The notes beneath the pieces were generated by a model. That model did no database searches and was not told the DNA's origin. It saw only the letters and a program-made list of their open reading frames with translations. DNA of 64,000 nucleotides from CAMLJR01 sp964631955 (GTDB lineage: Bacteria > Pseudomonadota > Gammaproteobacteria > Pseudomonadales > CAMLJR01). How positions within the stretch are numbered: position 1 is the stretch's first letter; each line of letters starts with the position of its first letter. The stretch spans positions 1 to 64,000 of the forward strand of contig CAZWBA010000002.1 in the NCBI GenBank assembly GCA_964631955.1. Reading direction: 5' to 3'. Positions 43,112 through 52,086 of the stretch are shown here, in pieces. A program made the translations under genes and the position numbers.

Positions 43112-43140
43112 TAGGCGGGCAAAGGAATCGGCGCAAGCGT

Positions 43141-43545
43141 TCAGTACGCCGTCATCGGGATCAGCCGCGAATCCTCCAGCGCGGCAGTGCGATGTTTGAC
43201 CGCGGCGCGGTATTCGGGCATGGCGAGCATCGACAGAAACGCCTCGACCGAGGGATAGCGGACGAGAAAAACCTGATGCCAGACCTCAGCGGAAGGGCCG
43301 ATAAGCGCGGCGTGCGCCCTGCCGCTGAAAATGACGGCTCCGCCGACGGCGGCCACGGTTTGCAGCGATGCCTGCGAATAGCGCTTGTAAGCATCGCGAC
43401 CGCTGCAGCTTGCCTGCGCAGCGTCGTCGTATTTCGCAGTCTCGCGAAAACGCAGCAGGTTGAGCATGACGACCGCCTGCCCGGGAGGCAGCGACGCGAG
43501 CACTTTCAACTGGTCGGTATCGAGTGTTTTTACGGGTTTTTCCAT
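43141..43545 (-). CDS. DUF1330-like protein
   Basis: A 134-aa soluble protein of the dimeric alpha/beta-barrel type: VVMLNLLRFRETAKY, the RDAYKRYSQASLQTVAAVGGAV segment and WHQVFLVRYPSVEAFLSMLAMPEYRAAVKHRTAAL. These blocks match DUF1330 proteins, which are of unknown function and resemble EthD-like oxygenases in fold. GGAGAG precedes ATG 43545. It lies 41 nt downstream of the hybrid kinase and may be co-transcribed. Confidence 0.8.
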   Translation of the reverse strand: MEKPVKTLDTDQLKVLASLPPGQAVVMLNLLRFRETAKYDDAAQASCSGRDAYKRYSQASLQTVAAVGGAVIFSGRAHAALIGPSAEVWHQVFLVRYPSVEAFLSMLAMPEYRAAVKHRTAALEDSRLIPMTAY

Positions 43546-43585
43546 CGCGCTTCTCTCCGTTTTCCCTACATATCTTCCGGTTTCT

Positions 43586-45367
43586 CTACATACTCGCAGC
43601 CGGGCTCGCCACCCACTGCGCAACGATATGGCGCAGCTCGGTCGCGATGACGGGTTTCGTCAGATAGTCGTCCATGCCGGCCTCGAAACATTCGTATTTG
43701 ATTTCACTCAGGGCGTGCGCCGTCAGCGCGATGATGGGCATGCGACCCCTGCCCTGCGTGCGCTCCCAGGCGCGAATTTTCTTCGTCGCCTCGACACCGC
43801 TCATGCCGGGAAGGTTGTAATCCATGAGAATCAGATCGAAGCGATGGTCCTGTGCCGTGGTGATCGCCAGTTCGCCATTACCGACGACGATGCAGTGACC
43901 GCCCAGATATTCGAGCTGATGCTGAATGACGAGCTGATTGACCGCATCGTCCTCGACGACAAGAACTGAAAAACCGGAAGGTAATGCGGCGATGGCGATT
44001 TCCTCCTCCGCGGCCAGCGCGGGTCCGCCGACGATATCGACGGGAATCTCGAACCAGAACGATGAACCCACCCCCGGCGTGCTCTGAAAGCCGATGGAGC
44101 CACCCATGATCTCCACCAGCCGCTTGCAGATGACCAGACCGAGCCCCGTGCCCCTGGAGGAGCTGCGCGAGCTGAACTGTTCGAACTGGGTAAACACCAG
44201 CGCCTGCACATCTTTGGAAATGCCGATGCCGGAGTCCTTGATAAAAAACGTTACGCGTCCCGCCGACGCCGCGGTTTTCTGAAATTCGAGACTGACGATG
44301 ATCTCGCCCTGGCGCGTGAACTTGACGGCATTTCCAACCAGGTTATAGAGAATCTGGCGAATCCGGATGGGGTCCGCCAGCACCCACTGCGGCAGATCGT
44401 CGCTCGATCTTGCGAAAAGTTTGACGGGCTCCTCGACGAGCTGCAGCGAAAATATTTCCAGCAGATCCGTCACCAATTTGGATAAATCGAACGGCACGTT
44501 GTGCAGTGTCATTTTGCCGGCTTCGAGTTTCGAAAAATCCAGAATGTCGTCGATGATCTGCAGCAGTGTTGCACCGGACCCGCGAATGATTTCGACGTAT
44601 TTACGCTGGGTTTCATCGAGGCGGGTATTTTCGAGCAATTGCGCAATGCCGACCACACCGTTCATGGGCGTGCGAATTTCATGGCTCATTCTGGCGAGAA
44701 AATCCGATTTGGCCCGGCTTCCCGCCAGCGCTTCCGCAGCGTATTTTTCGAGCGACAGATAATTTTTGCGGGCGCTCCAGTAGGCTGCGCTCTGCGTGCG
44801 CCCCAGCCGCAGCATGTAGTAGTAATACAAAAGATAGAGCGCCGCGATGCACCAGCCCGCCGAGCCCGCAATCAAAAACGGCGCGCACAGGCCGGGCACG
44901 CCGAGCATGAAAAAGCAGTACCAGTTGATCAATCGCCTATGCGGAATGAGCGAGGTGACGCCGCCCGCAGTGATGCCTGCGCAGGAAATCAGCGTTGCTG
45001 CGGCGCCTTCGCCGAGATGGCCGGTAAGCAGAAGCAGATAAATCGTGAAGCCGGTCCAGGTGATGGCGTTCAGGCAGAACGCCGCTTCCAGAAGACGCAG
45101 CGAGCGCTGCTGAAACGCCGCATCGCGCGTTGTCCTGCCGCGTCGAAAAACATATTCGCGAATGGCGAGCGGAACCGCCGAAAGCGCGCACAACAGGCCG
45201 AATGGTATATCGAGAAAACGCATGGCCGGCGTGAGCAACACCGCCGCGGCCATCCCCAGAAAATAATACAGGCCGCCAAACCGCGCCTTCTGCGAGAGCT
45301 CGCGAATGACGACGGAAGGGTGCTCTTCGGCAGCCGCGGGAGCGCTTTCAACATCGTGCTCTGACAT
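43586..45367 (-). CDS. Membrane hybrid histidine kinase (7TM-like sensor, HisKA, HATPase, receiver)
   Basis: 593 residues from ATG 45367 (GGAGTGAC upstream). The N-terminal 200 residues hold about six hydrophobic helices with only short loops, so the signal is likely sensed in or through the membrane. Then HisKA (ARMSHEIRTPMNGVVG), HATPase (RGTGLGLVICKRLVEIMGG) and a C-terminal receiver (VVEDDAVNQLV, LMDYNLPGMSG, LTKP). No HPt or response-regulator gene is adjacent, so phosphate must pass to a remote partner. Confidence 0.9.
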   Translation of the reverse strand: MSEHDVESAPAAAEEHPSVVIRELSQKARFGGLYYFLGMAAAVLLTPAMRFLDIPFGLLCALSAVPLAIREYVFRRGRTTRDAAFQQRSLRLLEAAFCLNAITWTGFTIYLLLLTGHLGEGAAATLISCAGITAGGVTSLIPHRRLINWYCFFMLGVPGLCAPFLIAGSAGWCIAALYLLYYYYMLRLGRTQSAAYWSARKNYLSLEKYAAEALAGSRAKSDFLARMSHEIRTPMNGVVGIAQLLENTRLDETQRKYVEIIRGSGATLLQIIDDILDFSKLEAGKMTLHNVPFDLSKLVTDLLEIFSLQLVEEPVKLFARSSDDLPQWVLADPIRIRQILYNLVGNAVKFTRQGEIIVSLEFQKTAASAGRVTFFIKDSGIGISKDVQALVFTQFEQFSSRSSSRGTGLGLVICKRLVEIMGGSIGFQSTPGVGSSFWFEIPVDIVGGPALAAEEEIAIAALPSGFSVLVVEDDAVNQLVIQHQLEYLGGHCIVVGNGELAITTAQDHRFDLILMDYNLPGMSGVEATKKIRAWERTQGRGRMPIIALTAHALSEIKYECFEAGMDDYLTKPVIATELRHIVAQWVASPAASM

Positions 45368-45770
45368 GTCACTCCACTCCGCTGCTCGCGGCACCTTCGG
45401 CGATGAATCGACCGGACTTCCACATACGGCGGGCCTCGACGCGCAACCTTTCGGGCGGGGTCTCGTCCCTGAGCGAAATCCCTTCCGAGATAAAAATCCG
45501 TTTCTCAATGAAAAATCCCTTTGAGTAAAGTCGTTTTTCCCAGCGCGGGCAACGCACGCACGGAAACGCGGACAATATACTGCGTTCGCTCGCCGAAGAG
45601 TGCCGGACCCGGCGCAGTTTTTGTGGAGCGATAAATTTTCACCATATATGAGCGATTGGATAATCGCGGAATACCAGATATAGTGTTTTTCGAAACACGC
45701 CCCCGAAGAAAGAAAAAAGCAGCCCGGTCCAGATAAAAATCGGTTGCAGTATCACTGCGAGGTTGATGGT
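45368..45770. promoter_or_regulatory. Intergenic region between divergent hybrid kinase and small protein
   Basis: 403 nt containing the promoters of two divergent genes. No strong -35/-10 pair, repeat, RNA gene or reliable small frame is seen. The frame of the kinase is open for 47 codons upstream of its ATG but without protein-like character. Confidence 0.35.
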
Positions 45771-45989
45771 ATGCAAAGCGGCAAAGATGAAAAGCAGTTG
45801 CCAGTTGACCCGGAAACCATTTTATTCACGCTCGATCAGTTAGGTCAGACCGTTGAGGTGATGAATAAAGTCATCACACGCCTGCGCGGTTATGTCATGC
45901 AGAACATGGCAGCACAGCGACAGGGCGAACTCGATCTCGGCATGCCGGTGCAGCAGCCCGGAAAAGCCGGCCCATCGGGTTTGCACTGA
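45771..45989 (+). CDS. Small hypothetical protein, 72 aa
   Basis: A soluble protein: MQSGKDEKQLPVDPETILF, then an amphipathic helix (TLDQLGQTVEVMNKVITRLRGYV) and a Gln/Pro/Gly tail. GAGG lies 9 nt before ATG 45771. No family is recognised; the helix could mediate dimerisation. It stands 65 nt before the glutathione peroxidase gene in the same direction. Confidence 0.6.
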   Translation: MQSGKDEKQLPVDPETILFTLDQLGQTVEVMNKVITRLRGYVMQNMAAQRQGELDLGMPVQQPGKAGPSGLH

Positions 45990-46054
45990 TTCATCCGGAT
46001 ACTTTCCATTCAACTCGATCACAGCACGCAACCCGATCATCACAGGAGGTCGCC

Positions 46055-46606
46055 ATGTCCACCGTTTACGATTTCAACGTGAAAACCATCGACGGCAAAT
46101 CCACCACGCTCGCCGATTACCGCGGCAAGCTCGCACTCATCGTCAACGTCGCCAGCAAATGCGGTCTGACGCCGCAATACGAAGGCCTCGAAAAACTTTA
46201 CGAGAAATACAAAGACAAAGGCCTGGTGATCCTCGGCTTTCCGTGCAATCAGTTTCACGAACAGGAACCGGGCAGCGAAGCCGAGATTCAGGAGTTCTGC
46301 ACGCTGAATTACGGTGTGAAATTTCCGCTGTTCAGCAAGATCGACGTCAATGGCGCGAACACGCATCCGCTGTATCAGTTTCTGAAGGAACAACAGCCGG
46401 GCAGCTCTCCCAGCGCGGAACAGCTGGCGAACGATCGCCTGTACAAATTTCTGAATGAAATGCACCCCGATTATCTGCGCGATGGCGCCATTCCCTGGAA
46501 TTTCACCAAATTCCTGATCGGTCGCGACGGCAAGGTGCTCAAGCGTTTTCAGCCGACCGTGCTGCCCGATGACATCGAAAAGGAAATTCAGCCGCTGCTG
46601 AATTAA
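46055..46606 (+). CDS. Glutathione peroxidase, copy 1
   Basis: A 183-aa thioredoxin-fold peroxidase. Catalytic Cys in NVASKCGLTPQYEGLE, Gln in GFPCNQFHEQEPGS and Trp in WNFTKFLIGRDG form the usual triad. It carries an extra segment near residues 115-135 (QQPGSSPSAEQLANDRLYKF) compared with the second copy at 51576. AGGAGG precedes ATG 46055. It reduces hydrogen or lipid peroxides, probably with thioredoxin in bacteria. A terminator follows. Confidence 0.94.
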   Translation: MSTVYDFNVKTIDGKSTTLADYRGKLALIVNVASKCGLTPQYEGLEKLYEKYKDKGLVILGFPCNQFHEQEPGSEAEIQEFCTLNYGVKFPLFSKIDVNGANTHPLYQFLKEQQPGSSPSAEQLANDRLYKFLNEMHPDYLRDGAIPWNFTKFLIGRDGKVLKRFQPTVLPDDIEKEIQPLLN

Positions 46607-46626
46607 TCGACATTTAATTTTTTACA

Positions 46627-46648
46627 GGGGCACGCGCTGCCCCTTTTT
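46627..46648 (+). terminator. Rho-independent terminator after glutathione peroxidase
   Basis: GGGGCA-cgcgc-TGCCCC followed by TTTTT, 20 nt after the stop codon. Confidence 0.85.
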
Positions 46649-46662
46649 CATTTGAATCCATC

Positions 46663-47715
46663 GTGTCGGTAAATCCATCCGAAGAAATCAGCGATGCTGC
46701 AGCGGCTGCTCCCGCTTCATTCTGGAGACGTTATGTCGCTGTCGTCGCCACGCAACTCGAACGCATGCCGTGGCTGCTGCCGCTGCTGAGTTTCGGGCTG
46801 GGATGGCTGGGCTTTGCGCTGGCGAAACGCGGCGAAGAGCTCGCGCGGCTGATGGCGATTCTCGCGTTCATCGGCTGGCCCTGGCTGCTGATCGAACCCT
46901 TCATTCGAAAATATCTCGAAAAACTGACGCCGGGAAAACTAACGAAACTGGCGATCGATTTCATCACGCAGGCGCTGCAACAGGAATTATTGTTTTTCTC
47001 GCTGCCTTTCATTATCGGTGCAACGCAACTCGATAGCGGACAACTGGTATTTACCGGAACGGTCATCGGGGCCGCACTGATCAGTACCATCGATCCGATT
47101 TATCATCGCTTCGTGGGGCCGCGCCCGCTCGTCAAACTGGTCTTCCACGCGTATTGCAGCTGGCTTGCGGCGCTCGTGGTGTTGCCGATGGCCGTGCATT
47201 TGCCGCTCGAACGCGCGATGCCGGTCGCATTGATTTTTGTCATCACCTGGTTCGTACTGACATTGCCGCGCACGCTTTATGCGCTCTCATCGCTCAAACA
47301 GCGGCTGGTGTGGCTGTGTCTGTGCATCGCGGTGCCCGCCGCCATCTGGTTCGAGCGCGACAATATTCCCGCGGCGGGACTGGTCGCGCGCGACGCCTGC
47401 ATTACGCAGAGCATTGCCGATCTCACACCGGGCCCCGCCGTCAAAGTGGTGAACAGCGCCGATTTATCGCAGGGTGTCATCGCCTTCGTGGCGATTCGCG
47501 CACCGATGGGATTGGCGCAGGCGCTCGTGTTCGAATGGCATCACAACGGTTCGGTCGAAAAAATCAACGCGGAAATTCGCGGCGGCAGCGCCACCGGTTA
47601 TCGCACGTGGTCGCGCAAACGAATATTTCCCGCCGACGCACGCGGACCCTGGATTGTCGATGTGCGCACACCGCAGGGGCAATTGCTGAAACGCATGCGC
47701 TTCAAAGTCGAGTAA
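46663..47715 (+). CDS. DUF5924/DUF2914 membrane protein
   Basis: 350 aa, GTG start. The N-terminal two thirds have about seven hydrophobic helices. The C-terminal periplasmic domain of about 110 residues (DACITQSIADLTPGPAV through LFEWHHNGSVEKINAEIRG-like text to WIVDVRTPQGQLLKRMRFKV) is a DUF2914 domain, a beta-sandwich found on many envelope proteins. The function is unknown. It precedes another membrane gene (DUF2062) by about 160 nt. Confidence 0.82.
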   Translation: MSVNPSEEISDAAAAAPASFWRRYVAVVATQLERMPWLLPLLSFGLGWLGFALAKRGEELARLMAILAFIGWPWLLIEPFIRKYLEKLTPGKLTKLAIDFITQALQQELLFFSLPFIIGATQLDSGQLVFTGTVIGAALISTIDPIYHRFVGPRPLVKLVFHAYCSWLAALVVLPMAVHLPLERAMPVALIFVITWFVLTLPRTLYALSSLKQRLVWLCLCIAVPAAIWFERDNIPAAGLVARDACITQSIADLTPGPAVKVVNSADLSQGVIAFVAIRAPMGLAQALVFEWHHNGSVEKINAEIRGGSATGYRTWSRKRIFPADARGPWIVDVRTPQGQLLKRMRFKVE

Positions 47716-47872
47716 GCACGCCGCGTAAGGCGTGCATCGCACCGAGATTCACGAGAGGGTCAGTACAATCATGGTCAGTCAATCGTGGTCAGTACAATCG
47801 TCATTGCGGCATAATGGCCGCCCACTCGAATACCCTGATTCATGAACTGAAGCAGATCCTTCCCAAGACGGT

Positions 47873-48397
47873 ATGGCGCGAAAATTTCTCAAGCGAATTA
47901 CCCCCAACGCGGATTTTGTAAAAAATCATCCGTCGCTGCAGCGCTTTGCGCACTGGCTGCACGATCCCAATCTGTGGCATCTCAATCGTTACTCGGCATC
48001 GATGGCGATGTTCATCGGTTTGTTTTCCGCGCTGATTCCACTGCCGTCGCAGATGCCGATCGCGGCGCTGTGGGCCATCTGGTGGCGCGCGAATTTACCG
48101 ATCAGCGTGGCGTTGGTCTGGCTGACGAATCCGATTACTTCGCCGCCGATTTATTACGCCAGTTACAAACTCGGAAATATCATTCTCGGCCGGCCGCCAC
48201 ACGAATTGCATTTCACACCATCGCTCGACTGGTTCATCGATCAGATCGGCTACATCTGGCAGCCGTGGCTGCTCGGCGCATTCTGTATCGCGCTGCTGAG
48301 CGGCACACTCGGTGCGCTCGGCATGCGTCTGCTGTGGCGTCTGCAGGTGATGTTGCGCTGGAAGGCACGGCAAAAGGCGCGCGCGCGCCGGCATTGA
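47873..48397 (+). CDS. DUF2062 membrane protein
   Basis: 174 aa: basic N-terminus, then helices with FIGLFSALIPLPSQMPIAALWAIWWRANLPISVALVWLTNP, the DUF2062 hallmark, and TSPPIYYASYKLG. The C-terminus is strongly basic (WKARQKARARRH). Family members are inner-membrane proteins of unknown role. The stop lies 1 nt from the stop of convergent emrB. Confidence 0.88.
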   Translation: MARKFLKRITPNADFVKNHPSLQRFAHWLHDPNLWHLNRYSASMAMFIGLFSALIPLPSQMPIAALWAIWWRANLPISVALVWLTNPITSPPIYYASYKLGNIILGRPPHELHFTPSLDWFIDQIGYIWQPWLLGAFCIALLSGTLGALGMRLLWRLQVMLRWKARQKARARRH

Positions 48398-48398
48398 T

Positions 48399-49991
48399 TT
48401 ATTCCGACAGTGGCGCGTGCTGCGGCGGTTGCGAGAGCCGCATCGGCTTGAGTAAAAACACGCTGCCGGCAACGCACAAAATAAATACACCAATGGCGAA
48501 ATAATTATCGATGTAGGAAATCATCAGCGCCTGCCGATTGATTTCCGCATCGATCATTTGTATGACCATCGTGCCGCTGTCGCCCGCGCGCTCGGCGGCC
48601 GCGATGGGATCGATGGACGGAATGCTGAACGAGGTGATGTTCGCCGCCATATCGGCATGACTGACCTGCGTATTGCGCGCGAGCATCGCCACCACGATCG
48701 AAATGCCGAAACTGCTGCCGATGTTGCGGATAAGGTTGATGATGCTCGCGCCATCGGGGCGATATTGCGGCGCCAGTGTCGAGAACGAAATCAGATTCAT
48801 CGGCATGAAAATGCAGCCGAGCCCGAGTCCCTGAATGAAGCCGGTATAAATGATCGGCCACCTGCCCATATCGAGCGACCAGCGCGACATCATCAGCATC
48901 GCCACGCCTGCGACGAAATAACCGGTGGCCACCAGATAGCGGACGTCGATGTGACGGATGATGCGGGTGCCGATCGTCATCGTGATCAGAATTCCGCACG
49001 CGCGCGGTATCAGCAGCAGACCGGTATCGAAGGCGGTGTAGCCGTAAACCGTCTGATACATGGTCGGCAATATCGAGGCGATGGCGACGTTGGCGACGCC
49101 GAGCACGAACATCGAGCCCAGCGCGCCGCTGAAGTTGCGATCCTTGAACAGCGCGCCGGGAAACAGCGGCTTATCGGTCATTTTCGTATGTACGACGAAA
49201 ATCCACAGCGCGGAGAGCGTGACGATGAGTTCGATGACGATTTCCGGCGAATCGAACCAGTCCTTGTGCTCACCGCGATCGAGCATCAGCTGCAGCGCGC
49301 CGAGCGCGATCGCCAGCCACAGGAAGCCGGTGACGTCGAGCTTGCGTCGCACGATGGGACGCGAGGGCAGCAGCCAGAGCAGAATCGCCAGCGCGGGAAT
49401 GCCGATCGGTAAATTGATGTAGAAAACCCAGCGCCAGCTGAGCGCGTCGGTGAGCAGACCGCCGAGCATCGGCCCCATGACCGGCGCGATCATGACGACC
49501 AGCCCCCACGCCGACAGCGCGGAGGATTGTTTGCTCGGCGGGTTGATATCGAGCAGGATCGTCTGCGCGATCGGCCCGATGAAGGCGGCGCAGATCCCCT
49601 GCAGCGCGCGGAATACGACCATTTCGGGCAGCGATGTCGCCATGCCGCACAGCATCGAGGCGATCAGAAAGCCGACGACCGAGACGATGTAAACGCTGCG
49701 GGAACCGACGATATCGGTGACCCAGCCGACGATCGGCGTTACCAGAACGCCGGCGATGATATAACTCGTCAAAATCCAGCTGACGGTGTCGAAAGTGGCA
49801 TCGAGGCTCGACTGCATGTGCGGCAGCGCGACATTCGCAATCGTCACGTCGAGCAGCTGCATGATGGTGACGAGCATCACCGCCACCATCAAAAGCCGCG
49901 GATGTTTTGCCTCCAGCGCCGGTTTGTCTTCCGCCGCGGAAAATCCGGCGCCGGCCGGTTCCGCGCTAGCGGTGGGTGTCGACGCGGACAT
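48399..49991 (-). CDS. emrB: Multidrug efflux MFS transporter, DHA2/EmrB family
   Basis: A 530-aa, 14-helix proton-drug antiporter. Characteristic stretches are LDVTIANVALPHMQSSL (motif D1), WVTDIVGSRSVYIVS (motif A) and LLTDALSWRWVFYINLPIGI. The gene starts inside the 3' end of the adaptor gene (26-nt overlap). With EmrA it spans the periplasm and joins a TolC-type channel, which is not in the window. The specific drugs cannot be predicted. Confidence 0.92.
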   Translation of the reverse strand: MSASTPTASAEPAGAGFSAAEDKPALEAKHPRLLMVAVMLVTIMQLLDVTIANVALPHMQSSLDATFDTVSWILTSYIIAGVLVTPIVGWVTDIVGSRSVYIVSVVGFLIASMLCGMATSLPEMVVFRALQGICAAFIGPIAQTILLDINPPSKQSSALSAWGLVVMIAPVMGPMLGGLLTDALSWRWVFYINLPIGIPALAILLWLLPSRPIVRRKLDVTGFLWLAIALGALQLMLDRGEHKDWFDSPEIVIELIVTLSALWIFVVHTKMTDKPLFPGALFKDRNFSGALGSMFVLGVANVAIASILPTMYQTVYGYTAFDTGLLLIPRACGILITMTIGTRIIRHIDVRYLVATGYFVAGVAMLMMSRWSLDMGRWPIIYTGFIQGLGLGCIFMPMNLISFSTLAPQYRPDGASIINLIRNIGSSFGISIVVAMLARNTQVSHADMAANITSFSIPSIDPIAAAERAGDSGTMVIQMIDAEINRQALMISYIDNYFAIGVFILCVAGSVFLLKPMRLSQPPQHAPLSE

Positions 49992-50961
49992 GAACCGAGA
50001 ACCCTGCAATCAGCGGAAAATCGGGTTTCTCGTCGATGGCGATGCGCACCGGCACCCGCTGCGTCACCTTCACCCAGTTACCCGTCGCGTTCTGCGCGGG
50101 CAGAATCGAAAACTCCGAGCCCGTGCCCGCGCCGATGCTTTCGATATGGCCTTTCAGTTTGACGTCGTGCGCGTCGACCTTGATATCGACAGACTGACCG
50201 ACGTGCATTTCGTCGAGATCGGTCTCTTTGAAATTCGCCTCGACCCAGCTCACATCGTCCTTGACGATGGTGACCGCCGCCAGGCCCTGCACCATCAGCT
50301 GCCCGACCAGCAGACGTTTCGACTGACTGACGATGCCGGCGGTGGGCGCGCGCACTTCGGTGCGCGAGAGATTCAGCAGGGCCTTGTCGCGCTGGACGCG
50401 GGCCGACAATATCGCCGGGTTTTCCTGCGCGCGTGAGCGCCCCGTCGACAGTGCCGCTCTGGCTTTCGCCGCATCGGCGCGCGCTGTCGCCAGCGTCGAA
50501 CGCGCTTCAGCGAGCGCGTGCCGGGCCACGTCCAGCGCCACTTTCGTGGTGACACCCTTCTTCATCAGTTCCTGCTGGCGCCGGTATTCGTTCTCGAAAA
50601 ACGCCACATCGGTCCTGGCCTTTTCGATATCGACATCGGACGTCGCGTAATTGGTTTCGAGCGTATCGAGGCGCGCCTCGGCGCTGGCGATGCTGGCTTC
50701 CGCTTCCGCCACCGCGAGCTGATAGGGTTCGGGATCGATGCGAAACAGCAGATCGCCCGCTTTCACGCGCTGGTTTTCGCGCACGGCGACCTCGACCACG
50801 CGCCCGCCAACTTCCGCGCTCACCGACACCTTGTCCTGATGGATATAGGCGTTATCGGTCGACGCGTAATGCGCGTTGAGAAAGTAATAAACGAGACTCG
50901 CAGCGATCAGCAGCGCCGGACCTGCCAGCATGATGGTTAAACGTCGCATGGATCGGGACAA
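49966..50961 (-). CDS. emrA: EmrA-like membrane fusion protein (HlyD family)
   Basis: 331 aa: one N-terminal helix (LTIMLAGPALLIAASLVYYF), biotinyl-lipoyl-like halves (VSAEVGGRVVEVAVRENQRVKAGDLLFRID and VRAPTAGIVSQSKRLLVGQ), a coiled-coil hairpin between them and a beta-barrel end. The start is most likely TTG 50961, since GGAG lies 7 nt before it; ATG 50949 would be 19 nt away. It is the periplasmic adaptor for EmrB. Confidence 0.92.
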   Translation of the reverse strand: MSRSMRRLTIMLAGPALLIAASLVYYFLNAHYASTDNAYIHQDKVSVSAEVGGRVVEVAVRENQRVKAGDLLFRIDPEPYQLAVAEAEASIASAEARLDTLETNYATSDVDIEKARTDVAFFENEYRRQQELMKKGVTTKVALDVARHALAEARSTLATARADAAKARAALSTGRSRAQENPAILSARVQRDKALLNLSRTEVRAPTAGIVSQSKRLLVGQLMVQGLAAVTIVKDDVSWVEANFKETDLDEMHVGQSVDIKVDAHDVKLKGHIESIGAGTGSEFSILPAQNATGNWVKVTQRVPVRIAIDEKPDFPLIAGFSVHVRVDTHR

Positions 50962-51013
50962 CGTATTTCTCCGGATGGGCAATCAAAGCAGGCCGCAGGC
51001 GCGGCGACTGCGG

Positions 51014-51448
51014 CTAGGTCGGTGTATGGGGTCGGCGCGCCAGGTTCTGGCGAATGCGGTCGAGTAAACGGCGCAGCTCATCCCGCTCCTCCGGGGTGAC
51101 GCCGGCGAGCGCCAGCGCCATCACTTCGTGTCCCAGCGGCTGCAGATCCTCCAGCAACCGGCGCGCCTTATCGGTGAGAAACAGGCGCCAGACGCGGCGG
51201 TCGGCCGGATCCTGGCGGCGCTCGATCAGCTCCGCCTCCTGCATGCGGTCGACCATGCGGCACAGGGTGATCGGCTCGGTGTCGAGCAATTCCGCGAGAT
51301 TGCCCTGATGGGTGCCCTCGTTGCGCCGCAGCATGGTGAGCACCTGCCATTGCGGCCGCGTCACGCCGATGCCGCGGGCGCGCTCGTCGAAGGCACGCCG
51401 TATGAGCCGGGAGGTGTCTGCAAGCATTGAACCGATATTGTCTTCCAT
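51014..51448 (-). CDS. MarR-family regulator of the efflux operon
   Basis: A 144-aa dimeric winged-helix regulator: VTRPQWQVLTMLRRNEGTHQGNLAELLDTEPITLCRMVDRMQEAELIERRQDPADRRVWRLFLTDKA in outline, with the wing DPADRRVWRL. It is the first gene of marR-emrA-emrB and probably represses the operon until a drug binds. A strong promoter lies so close to ATG 51448 that the mRNA would have almost no leader. Confidence 0.92.
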   Translation of the reverse strand: MEDNIGSMLADTSRLIRRAFDERARGIGVTRPQWQVLTMLRRNEGTHQGNLAELLDTEPITLCRMVDRMQEAELIERRQDPADRRVWRLFLTDKARRLLEDLQPLGHEVMALALAGVTPEERDELRRLLDRIRQNLARRPHTPT

Positions 51449-51454
51449 GCCAGC

Positions 51455-51483
51455 AAATTAGTTGTCGTGCTTATCATTGTCAA
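51455..51483 (-). promoter_or_regulatory. Sigma-70 promoter of the marR-emrAB operon
   Basis: Minus strand TTGACA (51478-51483), 17-nt spacer, TAATTT (51455-51460). The -35 is perfect and the -10 has two mismatches. TTGTC occurs twice within it as a direct repeat (51462 and 51477 region), possible contacts for MarR. Predicted start of transcription is at or next to the marR ATG. Confidence 0.65.
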
Positions 51484-51575
51484 TGTAAGTAAATATCCGT
51501 AGGTGTTTCCCGGCACTGCCATATCGGTACTAATGGCTATACTTGCGCTCGATGTAATTGGAATAACGTTGACCG

Positions 51576-52073
51576 ATGGGCTCGATGAAACAGAGCGTGT
51601 ATGACTTCACCTGCACTTCGATAAACGGCGAAGCGATTGCGCTGGAGCGCTTCCGCGGCAAAACCGCCCTTATCGTCAATACCGCGAGTTACTGCGGGTT
51701 CACGCCGCAATTCAAAGGGCTTGAATACCTGTATCGCCGCTATCAGGAGCGCGGCTTCGTCGTGCTCGGCTTTCCCTGCAACCAGTTCGCGAATCAGGAG
51801 CCCTACGACAGCGAGCGCATCAGCGATTTCTGCATTCGCAACTACGCCGTGAGTTTCCCCATGTTCGCGAAGATCAAGGTGAATGGAAGCAGCGCCCATC
51901 CGCTATTCGAGTTTCTGAAGACGCAGGCGCCGGGCCTGTTCGGCAGCCGGACGATCAAATGGAACTTCACCAAATTCCTGGTCGATGCCGAGGGACAGGT
52001 GACGGGCCGTTACGGCACGACGACATTTCCACGCCGCCTGGCCAAGCACATCGAACGATTGTTGACGAAGTGA
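51576..52073 (+). CDS. Glutathione peroxidase, copy 2
   Basis: A 165-aa peroxidase with Cys in NTASYCGFTPQFKGLE, Gln in GFPCNQFANQEP and Trp in KWNFTKFLVDAEG. It is shorter than copy 1 because the PGSSPSAEQ-type insertion is absent, so the two are old paralogues. An in-frame ATG 9 nt downstream (MKQSVYDF) is an equally likely start. Followed after 13 nt by the diguanylate cyclase gene, perhaps in one operon. Confidence 0.92.
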   Translation: MGSMKQSVYDFTCTSINGEAIALERFRGKTALIVNTASYCGFTPQFKGLEYLYRRYQERGFVVLGFPCNQFANQEPYDSERISDFCIRNYAVSFPMFAKIKVNGSSAHPLFEFLKTQAPGLFGSRTIKWNFTKFLVDAEGQVTGRYGTTTFPRRLAKHIERLLTK

Positions 52074-52086
52074 TGTCCGCAAACTC

